Shown here one piece after another: positions 1-10,378 of a stretch of 64,000 nt of DNA. The notes below the pieces were generated by a model. That model did no database searches. It saw only the letters and a program-made list of their open reading frames with translations, and had not been told where the DNA came from. The stretch spans positions 30,444,853-30,508,852 of the forward strand of contig OY755241.1 of assembly GCA_963576725.1 (NCBI GenBank). Direction: 5' to 3'. Made by a program: the position numbers and the translations under genes. Numbering within the stretch: position 1 is the stretch's first letter; every line of letters begins with the position of its first letter. The stretch is from Azorinus chamasolen (Eukaryota > Mollusca > Bivalvia > Cardiida > Solecurtidae).

Positions 1-358
1 TCGACATTCATAGAATATGCTAGCTTATACACGCCGTCGAACATGCTACAATAATATTGTGTGATCCACTAACAAAAATAATGTATAAAGAAATGAATAT
101 AATAAGGAAACGATTTTCTGCCATTTCATGAGTATGTGCGGTTAATTTTTTTAAACATATTTTGAGTAATTACAAAATAATTCTAAAACTTAATTTACAA
201 ATATTTCCATTTTTCAAGGTTTTCAATTTTGTTTACATGTAAGTGTAATCCTATTCGCTAGATTTCACAAGCCACAATGCACAATATATATAATATGTAG
301 ACATTATACAATATATATGTATGTGAAATATGTAACAAAATAATACCAGTATACATGT
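1..358. other. No gene recognised
   Basis: AT-rich sequence; nothing recognised. Confidence 0.6.
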
Positions 359-688
359 ATTATACGTTGCCTTTTGACGTTTTAACAAACAGAGTAGACC
401 CAAGTTCAGACGACTCCTATGGGATAATAGTACAAGTACAAGTACAAAAGTTTATTCGGCATAAACAAACATTGTCCATTGCCATAAACAAAAGTATAAA
501 CAAAAGTATAATGAGAAATGACAGAAAATTTTCAGTAATGTACATGAGAAAAGTGTAACAAAATAATATAAATTTGATTAGTTTCTGCCATTGTAAAAAT
601 ATCTCGTGTATAATGCCATAAAATACATCTTTTTAATATGCATAAAGTCATTAATTCTTACATGAATATTCATGAGGTAAAGGGTTAA
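359..688 (+). mobile_element. TTAA-1 MITE remnant
   Basis: AACAAACAGAGTAGACCC and a broken hairpin are followed by a tail ending in TTCATGAGGTAAAGGGTTAA. A TACAAG-rich stretch interrupts the hairpin. Confidence 0.6.
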
Positions 689-783
689 TATCATGGACTT
701 GATATTTGCAATATTTAGTCATATAACAGTCAATACAAAGATGATGATGTCAAACATTCGTTGACGGGGCATGTGGTGCCCTT

Positions 784-1033
784 TTAACCCATTCCTTTAT
801 AAAAACGTGTTTTCATGCATTTGCAAACAGAGTAGACCCAGATCAGACGGCTCCTATAGGAGCCGTCTGATCAGGGTCTGCTCTGTTTGCTAATGAAATT
901 TGAAAGATCTATTTCTATATTTTCTAAACTGGCTACAATGTTCCACCTTCAATATTTCATTATAACTATTGTGCCCATGAATATTCATTAGGTATTGGAA
1001 TTCAGAATAAACACAGAACAGGGAAATGGTTAG
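784..1033 (+). mobile_element. TTAA-1 hairpin MITE
   Basis: This is a reference copy: TTAACCCATTCC end, GCAAACAGAGTAGACCC, a hairpin centred on GGCTCCTATAGGAGCC, a tail with AAATTTGAAAGATCT and TTCATTAGGTATTGG, and the right end AGGGAAATGGTTAG. The TTAA target duplication with CCC/GGG ends is piggyBac-like. Confidence 0.9.
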
Positions 1034-1036
1034 CTC

Positions 1037-1113
1037 GCATTTACAAACAGTTTGGATCCAGATGAGACGCCGAGTAAGTAAGTCTGTGTCTCATCAGGAG
1101 CCAAGCTGTCTGA
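1037..1113 (+). repeat. GGATCC hairpin element
   Basis: ACAGTTTGGATCCAGATGAG and the diverged complement CTCATCAGGAGCCAAGCTGT, with centre GCCGAGTAAG. It is immediately adjacent to the preceding MITE. Confidence 0.7.
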
Positions 1114-1235
1114 CACTCGGTCAATTGTTTCTCAAAAGTTCAATCGATTCGGAAGTGCATGTACTCAAAATTGCAGGAGATCAAAATTTGAGAAGATTTT
1201 ATATTTTTCAGAGCAGACTAAGTGTTAGAAAGTAC

Positions 1236-1465
1236 AACAGACCCTCTCTAAACCGGGCGTTCAGTTTAGTATAAATATCGGTCTTGTAGACACTCTCTCT
1301 TGTAACTCCGTCTTGTAGACAGATGGCAGCTTAATGCATGGTGAAAATCATGCAGAAATCTCCTTTAGGAGCGTTCCGCACGAATTTCACCCTGCATTAA
1401 GCACCTGCCTAAAAGTATCTGAATTCCTCTCTTCTAGAATTCCGGTTTAGAGGGGTTCTACTGCA
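1236..1465 (+). mobile_element. TA-1b (pogo-like) MITE
   Basis: The ends CAGACCCTCTCTAAACCGG and CCGGTTTAGAGGGGTTCTAC form TIRs. Inside, GGCAGCTTAATGCATGGTGA and its complement flank CTCCTTTAGGAG. Confidence 0.85.
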
Positions 1466-1527
1466 TCGGAATTGAATATACATGAACTGAAAATAGGTTA
1501 AACTTTAGCCTGCTGTGGGCGTCTACC

Positions 1528-1599
1528 TGTGATAATAGTTAGGATTCAGATGAGACGTCGAATAACTTGGCGCCTCACAGGAATCCAAACTGTCTGATG
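1528..1599 (+). repeat. GGATCC hairpin element, diverged
   Basis: TTAGGATTCAGATGAGACGT and GGAATCCAAACTGTCTGA arms around GAATAACTTGGCG. Confidence 0.6.
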
Positions 1600-1702
1600 G
1601 TGGGATAGCATGTTGGTAGATAAATGATTAGAGCTTAAATATTCTAAATGTAGTGGGTGAACAAATGTGTAAAATAATTTGCTCATCAGACTGACGGTTA
1701 AG

Positions 1703-1703
1703 T

Positions 1704-1745
<42 letters not shown>

Positions 1746-1834
1746 AATAATAATAATGATATATAATGATACTATTAATGATGATGATGATGATGATGAT
1801 GATGATAATAATAATAATAATAATAATAATAATA
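1703..1834 (+). repeat. Compound trinucleotide microsatellite
   Basis: (CAA)n, (TAA)n, (GAT)n and (AAT)n in succession. Confidence 0.98.
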
Positions 1835-1996
1835 GAACATTGTCTATTCTGAATTAGTTTTATAATGTAAACATTCCTTCAGCTGTCTTAGAAAAGTAGA
1901 CATTATTATTGATTAACTTTCCATAGTGAATAAATGTAGTTTTAATTACACTCCGATGGAGAATAACCTGTCTAAATAAATATCTGAAGTGGCCTT

Positions 1997-2236
1997 TGAC
2001 CCTTTACTCCTTACATACGCCTTTTCTACGCCTTTGCAAAAGAGTAGACCATGACCAAACGGCTCCTACATGAGACGGCTGATCAGGGCCTGCCCTGTTT
2101 GTTAATGGAATTTGATAGATATGTTCCTTAATTTTCTAAAATGGCTACAATGTTCCAACTTCCACATTTCACTATATTGCACATGGATATTCAGTAGGTA
2201 TTGACATTTGGAATAAACATAGAACAGGGAAAAAGG
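1997..2236 (+). mobile_element. TTAA-1 hairpin MITE
   Basis: The left end is TGACCCTTTACTCC (TTAA mutated) and the centre hairpin CGGCTCCTACATGAGACGG is worn. The tail ends AGAACAGGGAAAAAGGTA. Confidence 0.8.
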
Positions 2237-2491
2237 TAAAGCAGGTGATTGTTTAATGTAAGACAATAGTAATGCATAAAGCTCCTGCCTAAACACCTAG
2301 AATTAGTGGCCAATATAGAATGGTTGACTGCATATAAACATTAACAGGAACCAGACAGCGGTTTTGTTGCACGTGTAAAACACACGCATGCACGTGCCGG
2401 TCGTTTCTACCCTGCCATGAACATTTCCTGAATTCTGTCAATAGTTGTTATCTTAGTCTCTGATTCTTGTGGACATTCGGTAGAAACTCCA

Positions 2492-2699
2492 TTAGCCCTT
2501 TGAGTTGGGGATACGCACGTATTGGCCTTTGCAAACAGTGTAGACCAAGATCAGAGGATCCTAGAGGAACCCCCTATCACGATCTGCACTGTTTGCCATT
2601 CAACATGTTTTAGCAAGTTTCAGCCGTTCGTACTGGGTGGACTCTAGTAAGACACCGATGGGCTAGTCCACTCTGAAATGTCAGGATGGAAAGGGTTAA
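2492..2699 (+). mobile_element. TTAA-type hairpin MITE, variant arms
   Basis: TTAGCCCTTTGAG and GGAAAGGGTTAA ends enclose a hairpin with arms GCAAACAGTGTAGACC and CTGCACTGTTTGC and a centre GGATCCTAGAGGAACC. Confidence 0.75.
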
Positions 2700-2803
2700 C
2701 TCTTTGCCTGTTACACTTGTTACTAACTTAGCCTAAGAGTAGTCCACATGAACGAGTTGCGTGCACAGTTCTTTCACCACAACCCCGCCCCTGTATTATA
2801 TAA

Positions 2804-3064
2804 TTAACCCTTTATCTTATTTAAAACCCTTCAACGCCTCTGCAAACAGAGTAGACGCAGATCAGACGGCTCCTGTCGTCTGATTTGAGTCTGCTCTGTT
2901 TGGCTATGCAATCATATAGATATGATTCTACAGTTTTTAGTCGTGGGCATAATAGCATGTGTTCACACGGCATTTTAAAATATCAGCTTATACATATACA
3001 TATATACATATACATGTAGTCATAGATTTATTATTTCTTACATGAATATTTATTAGGTAAAATG
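2804..3064 (+). mobile_element. TTAA-1 hairpin MITE with shortened hairpin
   Basis: TTAACCCTTTATC end and GCAAACAGAGTAGACGC are present, but the hairpin is cut to CGGCTCCTGTCGTCTGA, losing most of the right arm top. The right end is degraded. Confidence 0.75.
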
Positions 3065-3239
3065 TGATGTATGCTGTGTTCACCTTTCCAACTTGGTATC
3101 CATTTAAATAAATATAGAAAAGGTAATTGCATAGGAAAGATAATATAATTAAGACGTGTACACAGAACATCGTCATAAAATATATACAAAATATCAAAAC
3201 ATTTTGATTTCGATTAACAAAAAAATGTTGCAAACCCAG

Positions 3240-3480
3240 TCACTCTACATCGGCTAGAAGATTAAGCGCGAAATCCGGTGACAGTTGTGTCCCACCGCTG
3301 CCGCCAATGTGCGCGTGCCAAATCACAAGATTAATTAGGAATTATCAATCATCTACGATTATCTCACCCTACAACAAGATTATCTTTACAGAGATAATCT
3401 CGACATATCCAGACGGCCGGATCTGTGTGTCTACTGGCGGATTATGCGTGTATCTGCAGATTATTTAAAACAAATTTATT
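3240..3480 (+). promoter_or_regulatory. Candidate homeodomain-site cluster
   Basis: Unique sequence with many GATTA/TAATC cores (AGATTAAG, AGATTAATTAGG, CGATTATC, AGATTATCT, AGATAATCT, GCGGATTATG). The function is inferred only from motif density. Confidence 0.3.
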
Positions 3481-3611
3481 TGATTTGTTCTTTTTTTTTA
3501 AATTATACGGAACAAATGCACGAACATTTACACATTCAGCTTCTGATGAATTAAATCTAATTACACTTTCATAAAACGATGTTGATTTCTTTAATATGGC
3601 CATTGTTATTT

Positions 3612-3730
3612 AATAATAATAATAACACCAATAATAATATTAATTACTAATTTTTATTATTATTATTATATTAATCTTTCGTCTTCTTCCTCCTCCTCCT
3701 CCTGTTCTTCTACTACTTCTTTTTATCATT
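3612..3730 (+). repeat. AAT/TTA and TCC/TTC simple repeats
   Basis: Imperfect (AAT)n and (ATT)n followed by (TCC)n/(TTC)n. Confidence 0.85.
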
Positions 3731-3930
3731 CATTATTTATTACATGCACCATCAATTCTGCTATCAATTTTACGCTCCTCGTTATCATTTTTATGTTCCT
3801 CGTTATGTATTTAATTGATGTAAAATGTTTGATTACTGTAAAAATTATTTAGGATACAGGTAACTATCAATACAATCGGATCATGTTCTGTTATAAGCAA
3901 CGAGCAGACTGTTATCAGCTGGTGGTGGTG

Positions 3931-3976
3931 GGGGACTCCTACAGGAGCCGTACGATCTGGATCTTCTGTGTTTGCA
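3931..3976 (+). repeat. TTAA-1 hairpin arm fragment
   Basis: ACTCCTACAGGAGCCGTACG and TCTGTGTTTGC only; the left arm is missing. Confidence 0.5.
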
Positions 3977-4052
3977 TAGGAATGAATGATAAATGACTAA
4001 CCAAAGGGCTGTGGTTTATTTTAAATTTACAAACTAATATAAAGCTACATGT

Positions 4053-4425
4053 GCAGTAGAACCTGTCCTAAGCGGCCATCCATTCATTTATTGAGCAGAG
4101 GAGTCTTAAAAAGTAGGTGGTTGCTTAATGCAGGCCAAAAGTAATGCAGAAAGCTCGTGTAGGATCAGACGACTCTAACAGGAGTCGCCTGATTGGGTCT
4201 ACTCTGTTTGCGAAGGCGTGGCATGCGTGTACATGCATATATCTACACAGCAGAACATGTCTTAAACGGCCATTCATTTATTGAATATAGAAGTTTGAAC
4301 AAGTAGGCGGTTGCTTAATGCAGGACAAAAGTGATGCAGAAAGCTCCTATATTAAGCTACCACCTGCCTTACAGACCTATAATTAGACCTCTTTTTGTTG
4401 ACCGCTTAAGATCATCCCTGTTGTA
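4053..4425 (+). mobile_element. Two TA-1c MITE copies with an inserted TTAA-1 hairpin arm
   Basis: CAGTAGAACCTGTCCTAAGC starts the first copy and CAGAACATGTCTTAAACGGC the second. Between them, GACGACTCTAACAGGAGTCG and CTACTCTGTTTGCGAAGGCG belong to the TTAA-1 hairpin. Confidence 0.7.
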
Positions 4426-4674
4426 ACTGTATAGGTGTATAGGAGTTAAAGTGATATCACGTTATACATACTCTACGGATGAACTATCTGACGAGACTAG
4501 GAAACAAACTCATGTGTTAGAGATCCCCGTTTTCCACTGGGCCCCGATCATCATCACTTTATCGATTTGCACCTGACTATTCAGTCGGCACGTGACTATG
4601 CGACTCAGTTCTTCATTACAAGATGAAGATGGGGCTATTGTTTAGCGGTAACCCCCTTTGAATGCCAGGTACAT

Positions 4675-4745
4675 GTTAACTGATATTTACAAACAGTGTG
4701 GATCCTGATTAGAGGGTTCCTTAAGTGACCCTCTGACCACGTCAC
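4675..4745 (+). repeat. Hairpin element, diverged
   Basis: TTTACAAACAGTGTGGATCC and a loose stem AGAGGGTTCCTTAAGTGACC; the right arm is missing. Confidence 0.5.
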
Positions 4746-5029
4746 CGGGGTATTCAAAATCTCCAGCAAATTTAATCTTTTTATACTGAATGTATGCTAC
4801 TTTTAAACAAAAAATGGACCATTTCCATTTGAACCTTCATAATTTCAAAGCGGTACGGGTTTCCTTTGAAAGGGCGCGCGTTTTGTACATGTAACTGACA
4901 AATTCCTCAATTATCGGAAATATTGATCAGGATCGATAACTCTTGATTGCTCCACAACACCCGTCGGCACGGACAAATCGGTGACCGCTTTGTGTCCAGT
5001 CACTTGGGAAAACTATTGTTATGAAAAAA

Positions 5030-5258
5030 CCGTGGTATTCCCTCATATTGACGCCTTTTGACGCCTATGTAAAAATCACTTTCTGAAACCATTGGGATAA
5101 ATAGAGCATTTGCTCCTATGGAGCTTTATGCTTTATTTATCGCAATGGTTTCAAAACTACACCATTGTAAAAAATCCCTTTCTCCAGTAAATGCTCCTTT
5201 TGGGTAGATTTATTCAAAGAGGTAGGATCTAAAATTAGTTTATGAGGGAATGGGTTAA
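5030..5258 (-). mobile_element. TTAA-2 hairpin MITE
   Basis: A TTCCCTCATATTGACGCC end and a GAAACCATTGGGATAAATAG arm. The centre TTTGCTCCTATGGAGC is slightly shortened. The right end is TATGAGGGAATGGGTTAA. Confidence 0.9.
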
Positions 5259-5360
5259 TTCTAAGAATAAATTGTTTTTTCGTCTCTCCAAAAAATAATA
5301 TACTTGAGTATCAAACAGTTTCAATACTGATAAAACATTATTAAAATGAAATAAAAAAGT

Positions 5361-5591
5361 ACAGTAGAACCCCTCTAATGCGACCATTGAATGAATAAAC
5401 ATTTCTGCCTTTATAAGCAGGTGGTTGCTTAATGCAGGACAAAAGTTATGCAGAAAGCTCCTATAGGAACCCCTTTATACGTGTCCTATAGGAGCTTTCT
5501 GCATAACTTTCATCCTCCATTAAGCGACCACCTGCCTCTGCCACCCATAATTATGCCCATATTGGTGGTCGCATTATCGGGGTTTTACTGT
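5361..5591 (+). mobile_element. TA-1 (pogo-like) MITE
   Basis: ACAGTAGAACCCCTCTAATG and GGGGTTTTACTGT ends. The internal hairpin has GGTGGTTGCTTAATGCAGGA and AGAAAGCTCCTATAGG. Confidence 0.88.
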
Positions 5592-5754
5592 CAGCATACC
5601 CTTTTACAGAAAAGATACTTTGAACGCGTCCGAAAGTATTCATGCTTAGCCCTTTCGGCGCCAAACAAATTTCATCTGCTAGGATTGTCGTCTGCTTCAG
5701 ATTTCAAAGTGGCGCTTACTTTCATTTCTTTATACAACTATACTCAGTGTCAAA

Positions 5755-5798
5755 CAGTTTGGATCCAGTCCCTCAGCGTCTCCATACCGGACTAACTT
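5755..5798 (+). repeat. GGATCC hairpin remnant
   Basis: CAAACAGTTTGGATCCAGTC followed by AGCGTCTCC only. Confidence 0.5.
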
Positions 5799-5803
5799 CA
5801 TGG

Positions 5804-5983
5804 TACGGTAAAAGCCCGCTAATGCGAACACCAAAATGGGCAAAATTCTGGGTGGCAGAGGCAGGTGGTAGCTTAATGCAGGACGAAAGTTATGCAGAAA
5901 ACTTTCGTCCTGCATTAAGCAACCACCTGCTTGTGAAGACAGCCATGTCCATTAAGTGGTCGCACTAGAGAGATTTTACTGTA
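5804..5983 (+). mobile_element. TA-1 (pogo-like) MITE with core-less hairpin
   Basis: TACGGTAAAAGCCCGCTAAT and GAGATTTTACTGTA ends. The hairpin arms meet at GCAGAAAACTTTCGTCC without the CTCCTATAGGAG centre. Confidence 0.88.
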
Positions 5984-6044
5984 TTTAGTATAGGGTTAAA
6001 AAATTGTTCATTCAGGGCAAATATAATGCAGAACGTTCTCTGTA

Positions 6045-6300
6045 TTAACCCTTTCCTTCATGAATATTCATGTAAGAAATAATGACATCGTGAATATTAA
6101 TTAGATTAATTTGTTGTAATAGCACATGGACGCAGGAATGTTTGGCCATAGCAGATATTGTAGAATCATATCTATATTACATGTATATCATAAGCAAGCA
6201 GAGCAGACCCTGAGCAAACAGCTTCTAAAGGAGCCGCCTGTTCTTGGTCTACTCTCTTTGCAGATGTGTAGAATGGTGTATTTATTGAGCAAGGGGTTAA
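6045..6300 (-). mobile_element. TTAA-1 hairpin MITE (reverse)
   Basis: TTAACCCTTTCCTTCATGAA end; hairpin CAGCTTCTAAAGGAGCCGC; exit TTTGCAGATGTGTAG; right end GCAAGGGGTTAA. Confidence 0.88.
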
Positions 6301-6350
6301 ACTGTCATTTGCATACAACACCCAGACGTACACTTGTTTTCAATTGTGGA

Positions 6351-6562
6351 ATAACCCTTTACATGTGGACAAAATAGTTATAATGAAACATGGAAGGTTT
6401 GACATTATAGCCATTTAATAACTAAAGAACCAGGTTTATCCAATTCTATTAGTAAAACAGAGCAGACCCTGATCAGACGGCTCCTATAGGAGCCGTCTGA
6501 TCTGGGTCTACCCTATTTGCAAATGCGTGAAAAAAACACGTTTATACAAAGGAAAGAGTTAA
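6351..6562 (-). mobile_element. TTAA-1 hairpin MITE (reverse)
   Basis: The left end is TAACCCTTTACATG and the hairpin is intact around GGCTCCTATAGGAGCC. CGTGAAAAAAACACG and AGGAAAGAGTTAA close it. Confidence 0.88.
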
Positions 6563-6994
6563 GCCAAGTTGTACAGAATTTCGCTATTTTCAATACTAAA
6601 ATACCAAAACTTACATCACAAATGGCGTATGGTATTCCGAAATATTAAGCTATTTTTTGCTTGGATTTTGAAAGCAGACATTTGTCCTGAACACCTGAAC
6701 ACCTGAACAGTTTAAAGATTTGACGTAAACTTTGTGTGTGTGCAAACATGTTAAAACTTGCAACGTTTGCCATTTTAAAAATTCTTGTCAAAAGCACATA
6801 TCAGACCGATGTTAATGTTGGAGGTCGAGAAAATTATTCCGTCATAATGAAGTCATTGAAATACATACAATGTATTTTCAATGAATCTAATGTTCATTTC
6901 AAGGGAGTTTTCTTGCAAGATATTTGAATCTAGCGTGCAGTTAGGAAATGTTGAATCTTAAACATGGAATAATTAATAGGGAATACTATACTAG
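6563..6994. other. No gene recognised
   Basis: AT-rich unique sequence with a short run of ACACCTGA repeats near 6690. No exon, RNA gene or element recognised. Confidence 0.6.
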
Positions 6995-7155
6995 AGGGTT
7001 TGAATGGCAACTAGTGCAGACCCTGATCAGAGGTTTCCTTTGCACTGTTTACAAATGACGCCCAACTAGCAAACAGAGCAGACCTTGATCAGAAGACTTC
7101 TACAGGAGCCGTCTGTTGTGTCTTCTTTGTTTGCAAACGTGTGAAAGGCAAAGGA
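6995..7155 (-). mobile_element. Two hairpin remnants back to back
   Basis: CTAGTGCAGACCCTGATCAG with GCACTGTTTACAAATG, then AGCAAACAGAGCAGACC with TTGTTTGCAAACGTGTG, ending GGCAAAGGATTAA. Confidence 0.65.
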
Positions 7156-7405
7156 TTAACCCTTTCCCTGTTATGTGTTTATTCCACCTTTCAATACCTA
7201 CTGAATATTTATGGACACTATAGTTGTAATGAAATATGGAAGGTGGGAAATTGCAGCCATTTTAGAAAGAAAAGAAAGAGATCTTTCATATTCCATTAGC
7301 AAACAGAGCAGATCCTGATCAGACGGCTCCTATAGGAGCCATCTGATCTTGGTCTACTCTGTTTGCAAATGCGTAAAAACACGTTTATATGAGGGAAAGG
7401 GTTAA
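7156..7405 (-). mobile_element. TTAA-1 hairpin MITE (reverse, intact)
   Basis: TTAACCCTTTCCCTGTTATG and GAGGGAAAGGGTTAA ends. The hairpin around GGCTCCTATAGGAGCC is intact. It abuts a minisatellite with no spacer. Confidence 0.93.
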
Positions 7406-7697
7406 AGGACACCAGTCACATGCGGGGACACCAGTCACATACGGGACACCAGTCACATACGGACACACCAGTCACATACGGGACACCAGTCACATACGGA
7501 CACACCAGTCACATACGGACACACCAGTCACATGCGGGACACCAGTCACATACGGACACACCAGTCACATACGGACACACCAGTCACATACGGACACACA
7601 CCAGTCACATACGGACACACCAGTCACATACGGACACACCAGTCACATACGGGAGACACCAGTCACATACGGACACACCAGTCACATACGGGGACAC
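7406..7697 (+). repeat. 17-20 bp minisatellite ACACCAGTCACATACGG
   Basis: About 16 units with small length changes (GG, GGA or GGACAC between units). Apparent peptides rich in HTSHIR come from this repeat. Confidence 0.98.
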
Positions 7698-8091
7698 AGC
7701 TTCGAATCGAGATTCAAGCATTGAAAACTTCCGATAGAAGCCTCTGGAAAGATAACAAACATAATTCAATGATTTCTGAAATTTCTTGACAAATTCTTTT
7801 ATCATGTAAAAGTGATGTACACATGTTAATTCTGTTATCATACTGGTTCCTTGCTTAAATGTCGGAAGCTGTTAAATCTCACAACGACACTGGCTCCCTG
7901 TCTTTGATCGGGGCACTAAAACGCTTGACACGGGCTTTATGGTTCCCGAGTCATTAAACACGTGGTATTAAATGAGTGCTATAAACTGGGAACAAGTTTT
8001 GAGAGTTCTAACTGATGACTTCAGTACGTGCTCATTTCCGGTGGCATTTTACAGAACATTTTGTTTAGAGTTAATTAAGGCTTTAAAATAA
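7698..8091. other. No gene recognised
   Basis: Unique sequence of moderate GC. Nothing recognised. Confidence 0.6.
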
Positions 8092-8200
8092 AAGTTAAGA
8101 ACAACACTGGCACGAAAGCGAATGTTTCTGTAACACACGTCAACTCTGCCAGTGCACGTCAGTTAAGAACAGCACCGGCACGAAAGCGCGTGTTTCTTTA
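8092..8200 (+). repeat. Short direct duplication
   Basis: AGTTAAGAACAACACTGGCA at 8092 recurs near 8161 with CACGAAAGCG and TGTTTCTnTAA following, a ~40-bp direct repeat about 69 bp apart. Confidence 0.85.
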
Positions 8201-8416
8201 ACCCTTTGCTCCATAAATATTCATGTTAGAAATAAGGGCAGCATGAATAAGTTGGATTGTCATGGGAACAAGACGTTTTGGCCATGGCAGAAACTGTAGA
8301 AATATATCTCATTAGCAAACAGAGCAGAACCTGAACAGCCGGCTCCTATAGGAGCCGTCATATCTGGGACTTCACTGTTTGCAAATGCGTAGAAATGCAT
8401 ATTTATGGAGTAAAGA
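8198..8416 (-). mobile_element. TTAA-1 hairpin MITE (reverse)
   Basis: TTAACCCTTTGCTCCATAAA end, AGCAAACAGAGCAGAACC arm, centre GGCTCCTATAGGAGCC. The right end decays at GGAGTAAAG. Confidence 0.85.
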
Positions 8417-8477
8417 AGTATCCACTTCTCTGTTGAATATTCATGTAAGAAATAATGACAGCACACATATTATTAGC

Positions 8478-8703
8478 TTAACCCATTTGCTCCCAGTGGA
8501 TTCTTCCATGCTTATATAGTTTTGATTAGTCTATCTTTTATCTAAGGGATGTCTGGTCTAAATTTTCATTTTTGTTTTTTATATTGAATTTCCTATCAGC
8601 AAACAGTGTAGACTCTGATCAGACGCCGCATTATGCGGCGTCTGATCAGTCTGCACTGTTTGCCTACGTCCCGTATATGGTATCGTGGGAGCAAATGGGT
8701 TAA
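8478..8703 (+). mobile_element. TTAA-3 hairpin MITE (non-CTCCTATAGGAG core)
   Basis: TTAACCCATTTGCTCCCA and TGGGAGCAAATGGGTTAA are perfect TIRs. The hairpin arms are AGCAAACAGTGTAGACTC, but the centre is GACGCCGCATTATGCGGCGT. Confidence 0.93.
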
Positions 8704-8802
8704 TTTTCACAATGTCATATGTACACATGGGTATGTGGTGTCTGCAGATGCACTGGAGTCAGATCATAACTTCATAAGCAAACTGTTTGTTTTTGGAATA
8801 AT

Positions 8803-9007
8803 ATAGACCCTCTCTATAACGGCCACTTAATAATTGTGTTAATTAGTTGGTATTTAGGGCAGGTGGCTGCTTAAAGCAAGGTGAAAGTAAAACAGAACGC
8901 TCCTAGGAGCGTTCTGTTTTACTTTCACCTTGCTTTAAGCAGCCACCTGCCCTTAACACAAAATACTTGATGTAATATAGTGGCCGTTATAGAGAGGTTT
9001 TACTGTA
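8803..9007 (+). mobile_element. TA-1 (pogo-like) MITE with perfect hairpin
   Basis: TAGACCCTCTCTATAACGGC and AGAGAGGTTTTACTGTA ends. A nearly perfect hairpin at ~8859-8952 is centred on CGCTCCTAGGAGCG. Confidence 0.93.
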
Positions 9008-9103
9008 TGATTCCACAGCTCTACGACTACCAAAAACTTCTGTGTTAATACGTCATTATAAAAATTCAGCTAATGAATACACATGAAGTTCTCGTTTCTT
9101 ATA

Positions 9104-9333
9104 TTAACTCTTTCCTCCATAAATACGCCTTTCTACGCCTCTGCAAAAGCCACCCGTTGAAACCATTGTGATAAATAGAGCATTTGCTCCAATAGGAGCA
9201 AATGCTCTATTTATCACAATGGTTTCAAACTACAAAATTCTAAAATTTTCCTTTTCTCTAGTTAATGCTGCTTTTTGGGTAGATTTATTCAAAGTGGTTG
9301 GATCTAAAAATAGCCTATGAGGGAATGGGTTAA
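9104..9333 (-). mobile_element. Chimeric TTAA-1/TTAA-2 MITE
   Basis: The left end is TTAA-1 type (TTTCCTCCATAAATACGCC). The hairpin is TTAA-2 (ATAAATAGAGCATTTGCTCC) and the right end is TTAA-2 (CCTATGAGGGAATGGGTTAA). Confidence 0.9.
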
Positions 9334-9360
9334 ACAGGGAAAAGGTTAGCTACCATCTGT

Positions 9361-9641
9361 TTTAATCCTTTACTCTATAAATATTCGCCTTTCTACATCT
9401 TTGAAAATAGAGTAGATGCAGATCAGACGACTCCTGTAGGTGTCGCTCTGTAGGTGTCGCTCCTGTAGGTGTCGTATGATCAGGGTCTGCTCTGTTCGCT
9501 TATAATACAATATAGATATAATTCTAAAGTTTCTGTCATCGCCAAAATCCCTGTGTCTATGTACTACTGTAAAAAATTAATCTAATTGATATTCATGATG
9601 TGATTATTTCATTCATGAATATTCATGGCGGAAAGGGATAA
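9361..9641 (+). mobile_element. TTAA-1 MITE with expanded hairpin tip
   Basis: The hairpin tip carries three copies of CTCCTGTAGGTGTCG or close variants. Tail TCATGAATATTCATGGCGGA and AAGGGATAA close it. Confidence 0.85.
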
Positions 9642-9679
9642 AAAGAAAATTGAATCGTATTAGAGAGACCGTACAGCGC

Positions 9680-10100
9680 ATCATTTACACATACATGGTC
9701 TCACATGTAGCTGCCTGGTTCCGGCCTTCAGCAAGACTGGTAGAAACTGGGAACCAAGCAAGCAAACATGGCATGAGAAGGAATTGAGTTGTACGTATGT
9801 CTGATGCATGAATCTCCCGAGACAAACAACGATAAGATAACAATTGATAAGATGGTACATTTGAACTTCCGGTTGAATTATGTATTTTTTATGATTTTGT
9901 CTCGGCGAGTCGTTTTACCTCGTTCGTTGTCATGTATTGTCGTCTGCAATATTTGTCGTTGGCTTTAATTGTCATCTTTGAAATCTCTTCCTAGTCTAAC
10001 TTCACAAATATGATCGCAATGTTGAACAGTTCTACCGTGTTACTCAGCATCTCATCTGAACCCAAACAATGGTTTTCACGGGTTCGTTATTGGGAGCGAC
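9680..10100 (+). promoter_or_regulatory. Candidate enhancer with GATA/SOX motifs
   Basis: Unique island containing ACGATAAGATAACAATTGAT and then AAGATGG: two or three GATA sites around a SOX-like AACAAT. There are further AACAAACA and TTTGTCGTTGG motifs. Function is inferred. Confidence 0.3.
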
Positions 10101-10124
10101 ATAGCATATACTACATGTATATTA

Positions 10125-10359
10125 ACACTACCCATTAAAGGTGACGAAAAAAATTGTAAAATCATAAATATTAATAAGAAAACTTTTTATAATGTCATAT
10201 GAGGTTTTTACAATGGCAGAAATTGTAGAATCGAATCTAAAGTATTTAAATATCAAACAAAGTGAACCCTGATCAGAGGGTTCCCATAGGAGCAGTCTGA
10301 TCTGTGTCTGCTCTGTTTGCAAATGATTCAAAAGTCCGTTATACCCGGCAAAGGGTTAA
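10125..10359 (-). mobile_element. TTAA-1 hairpin MITE (reverse)
   Basis: ACAAAGTGAACCCTGATCAG arm, centre GTTCCCATAGGAGC, CTGCTCTGTTTGCAAATG and a GCAAAGGGTTAA end. Confidence 0.8.
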
Positions 10360-10378
10360 CCGGTTCTATATTTAATAA

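Noticed and set aside
7389..7737. Overlapping + strand open frames rich in HTSHIR / SHTDTPVTYG
   Set aside because: They are translations of the 17-20 bp minisatellite in several frames; no domain or codon bias.
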